5,270 nt of DNA from Planctomycetaceae bacterium (GTDB lineage: Bacteria > Planctomycetota > Planctomycetia > Pirellulales > UBA1268): assembly GCA_947440895.1 (NCBI GenBank), contig CANETO010000177.1:1-5270 (forward strand), read 5' to 3'. The notes below the pieces were generated by a model, which was not told where the DNA came from, made no database searches, and saw only the letters and a program-made list of their open reading frames with translations. The translations under genes and the position numbers were made by a program. Below are positions 4,804 to 5,270 of the stretch, piece by piece; within the stretch, counting starts at the first letter, position 1; each line of letters starts with the position of its first letter.

Positions 4804-5270
4804 ATGCGTCAGTGGTCACTCATCGTCGTCGCCGTGATCGCTGTCAGCGCCGCGGTCCTGGCCGAGGCAGCCGAACCGACCGTCACGGCGGCAGACCCCA
4901 CCATCCGATCGCTGGTGGCGTCGGCGCGACGGGCGGGGTTGCGGGTGCTGGAAGGCGACCACCTCGTGCTCATCACCGATCGACCGGCCCGCGCCGGCGA
5001 TGGTGTCGAGGATCTCCCATCCATCTTCGATGAGGCTTTTGTGACGTGGTGCCGTCACTCTGATCTCGACCCGGCAGGGCATCGCGACTGGCGGGCCTGC
5101 GGCTGTCTCGTGGTGGATCGGGAGCGGTTCCGCGCCGCCGGGCTGCTACCGGATACGGTCCCCGAATTCGCCAACGGCTTTTGTCAGCGCGAGCGATTCT
5201 GGCTGGCCGACCAGTCGAATCCCGCCTACAGGCGGCACCTGCTGCTGCACGAGGGCGTCCATGCCTTCAC
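4804..5270 (+). CDS. Secreted putative zinc metallopeptidase-like protein, N-terminal fragment
   Basis: The reading frame is open from ATG 4804 to the right edge (155 complete codons), so the C-terminus is missing. A signal peptide is clear: MRQWS start, hydrophobic LIVVAVIAVSAAVLA (6-20), probable cleavage near residues 20-24. The mature part has a short conserved-looking domain (SLVASARRAGLRVLEGDHLVLITD, 37-60 in pieces), then LPSIFDEAF and WRACGCLVVDRERFRAAGLLP. Residues 149-153 read HEGVH, an HExxH zinc-binding motif in the context RRHLLLHEGVHAF. The third ligand lies beyond the window. I recall this architecture from planctomycete secreted proteins of unknown substrate; peptidase activity is inferred from HExxH alone. 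Several cysteines (83, 99, 101, 127) may form disulfides after export. The start is placed by the signal peptide because no ribosome site is visible. Confidence 0.82.
   Translation, partial: MRQWSLIVVAVIAVSAAVLAEAAEPTVTAADPTIRSLVASARRAGLRVLEGDHLVLITDRPARAGDGVEDLPSIFDEAFVTWCRHSDLDPAGHRDWRACGCLVVDRERFRAAGLLPDTVPEFANGFCQRERFWLADQSNPAYRRHLLLHEGVHAF

Noticed and set aside
4809..5082. Minus-strand open frames inside the metallopeptidase gene
   Set aside because: They are antisense to an uninterrupted frame with a signal peptide and HExxH motif, and have no supporting features of their own.

Overview
This is a GC-rich bacterial window with six protein-coding genes in a compact layout. Both edges cut through a gene. 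The gene content suggests a planctomycete. The last gene resembles a secreted HExxH-type protein that I recall as common in that phylum. The small overlapping minus-strand pair also resembles gene pairs I recall from planctomycete genomes. Shine-Dalgarno use is uneven, with good sites before some starts and none before others. The taxonomic call is an inference from recalled families, not from a search.

Layout. Bases 3-515 (+) encode the C-terminal part of a group 3-type [NiFe]-hydrogenase large subunit, ending with the DPCxxCxxH nickel-binding motif. A 253-base spacer follows (516-768); it holds several inverted repeats and a T-run hairpin. Next is a Bcp/PrxQ-type peroxiredoxin (769-1239, +), which converges with a GT-B glycosyltransferase (1226-2533, -); their 3' ends overlap by 14 bases. 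Upstream of the glycosyltransferase on the same strand is a two-gene module, 2838-3080 and 2581-2841, joined by an ATGA overlap. It looks like a RelE/ParE-like toxin with a cognate antitoxin of non-classical sequence. Its leader is dense with inverted repeats. Still on the minus strand, 3223-4557 encodes an exported staphylococcal-nuclease-like protein with a very long Pro/Ala/Gln-rich linker. A 246-base divergent spacer separates it from a plus-strand secreted putative metallopeptidase (4804 to the window end), which may be transcribed as a leaderless mRNA.

How the genes relate. The hydrogenase is probably the last gene of an operon lying mostly to the left. The peroxiredoxin is probably its own unit, protecting the cytoplasm against peroxides. 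The minus-strand genes (nuclease, antitoxin, toxin, glycosyltransferase) are in one direction; the toxin and glycosyltransferase are only 47 bases apart and may be co-transcribed. There is no single pathway: this reads as ordinary chromosome carrying one small accessory module. The most interesting item is the toxin-antitoxin-like pair with its three inverted repeats. No tRNA, rRNA, CRISPR array or insertion sequence was seen.
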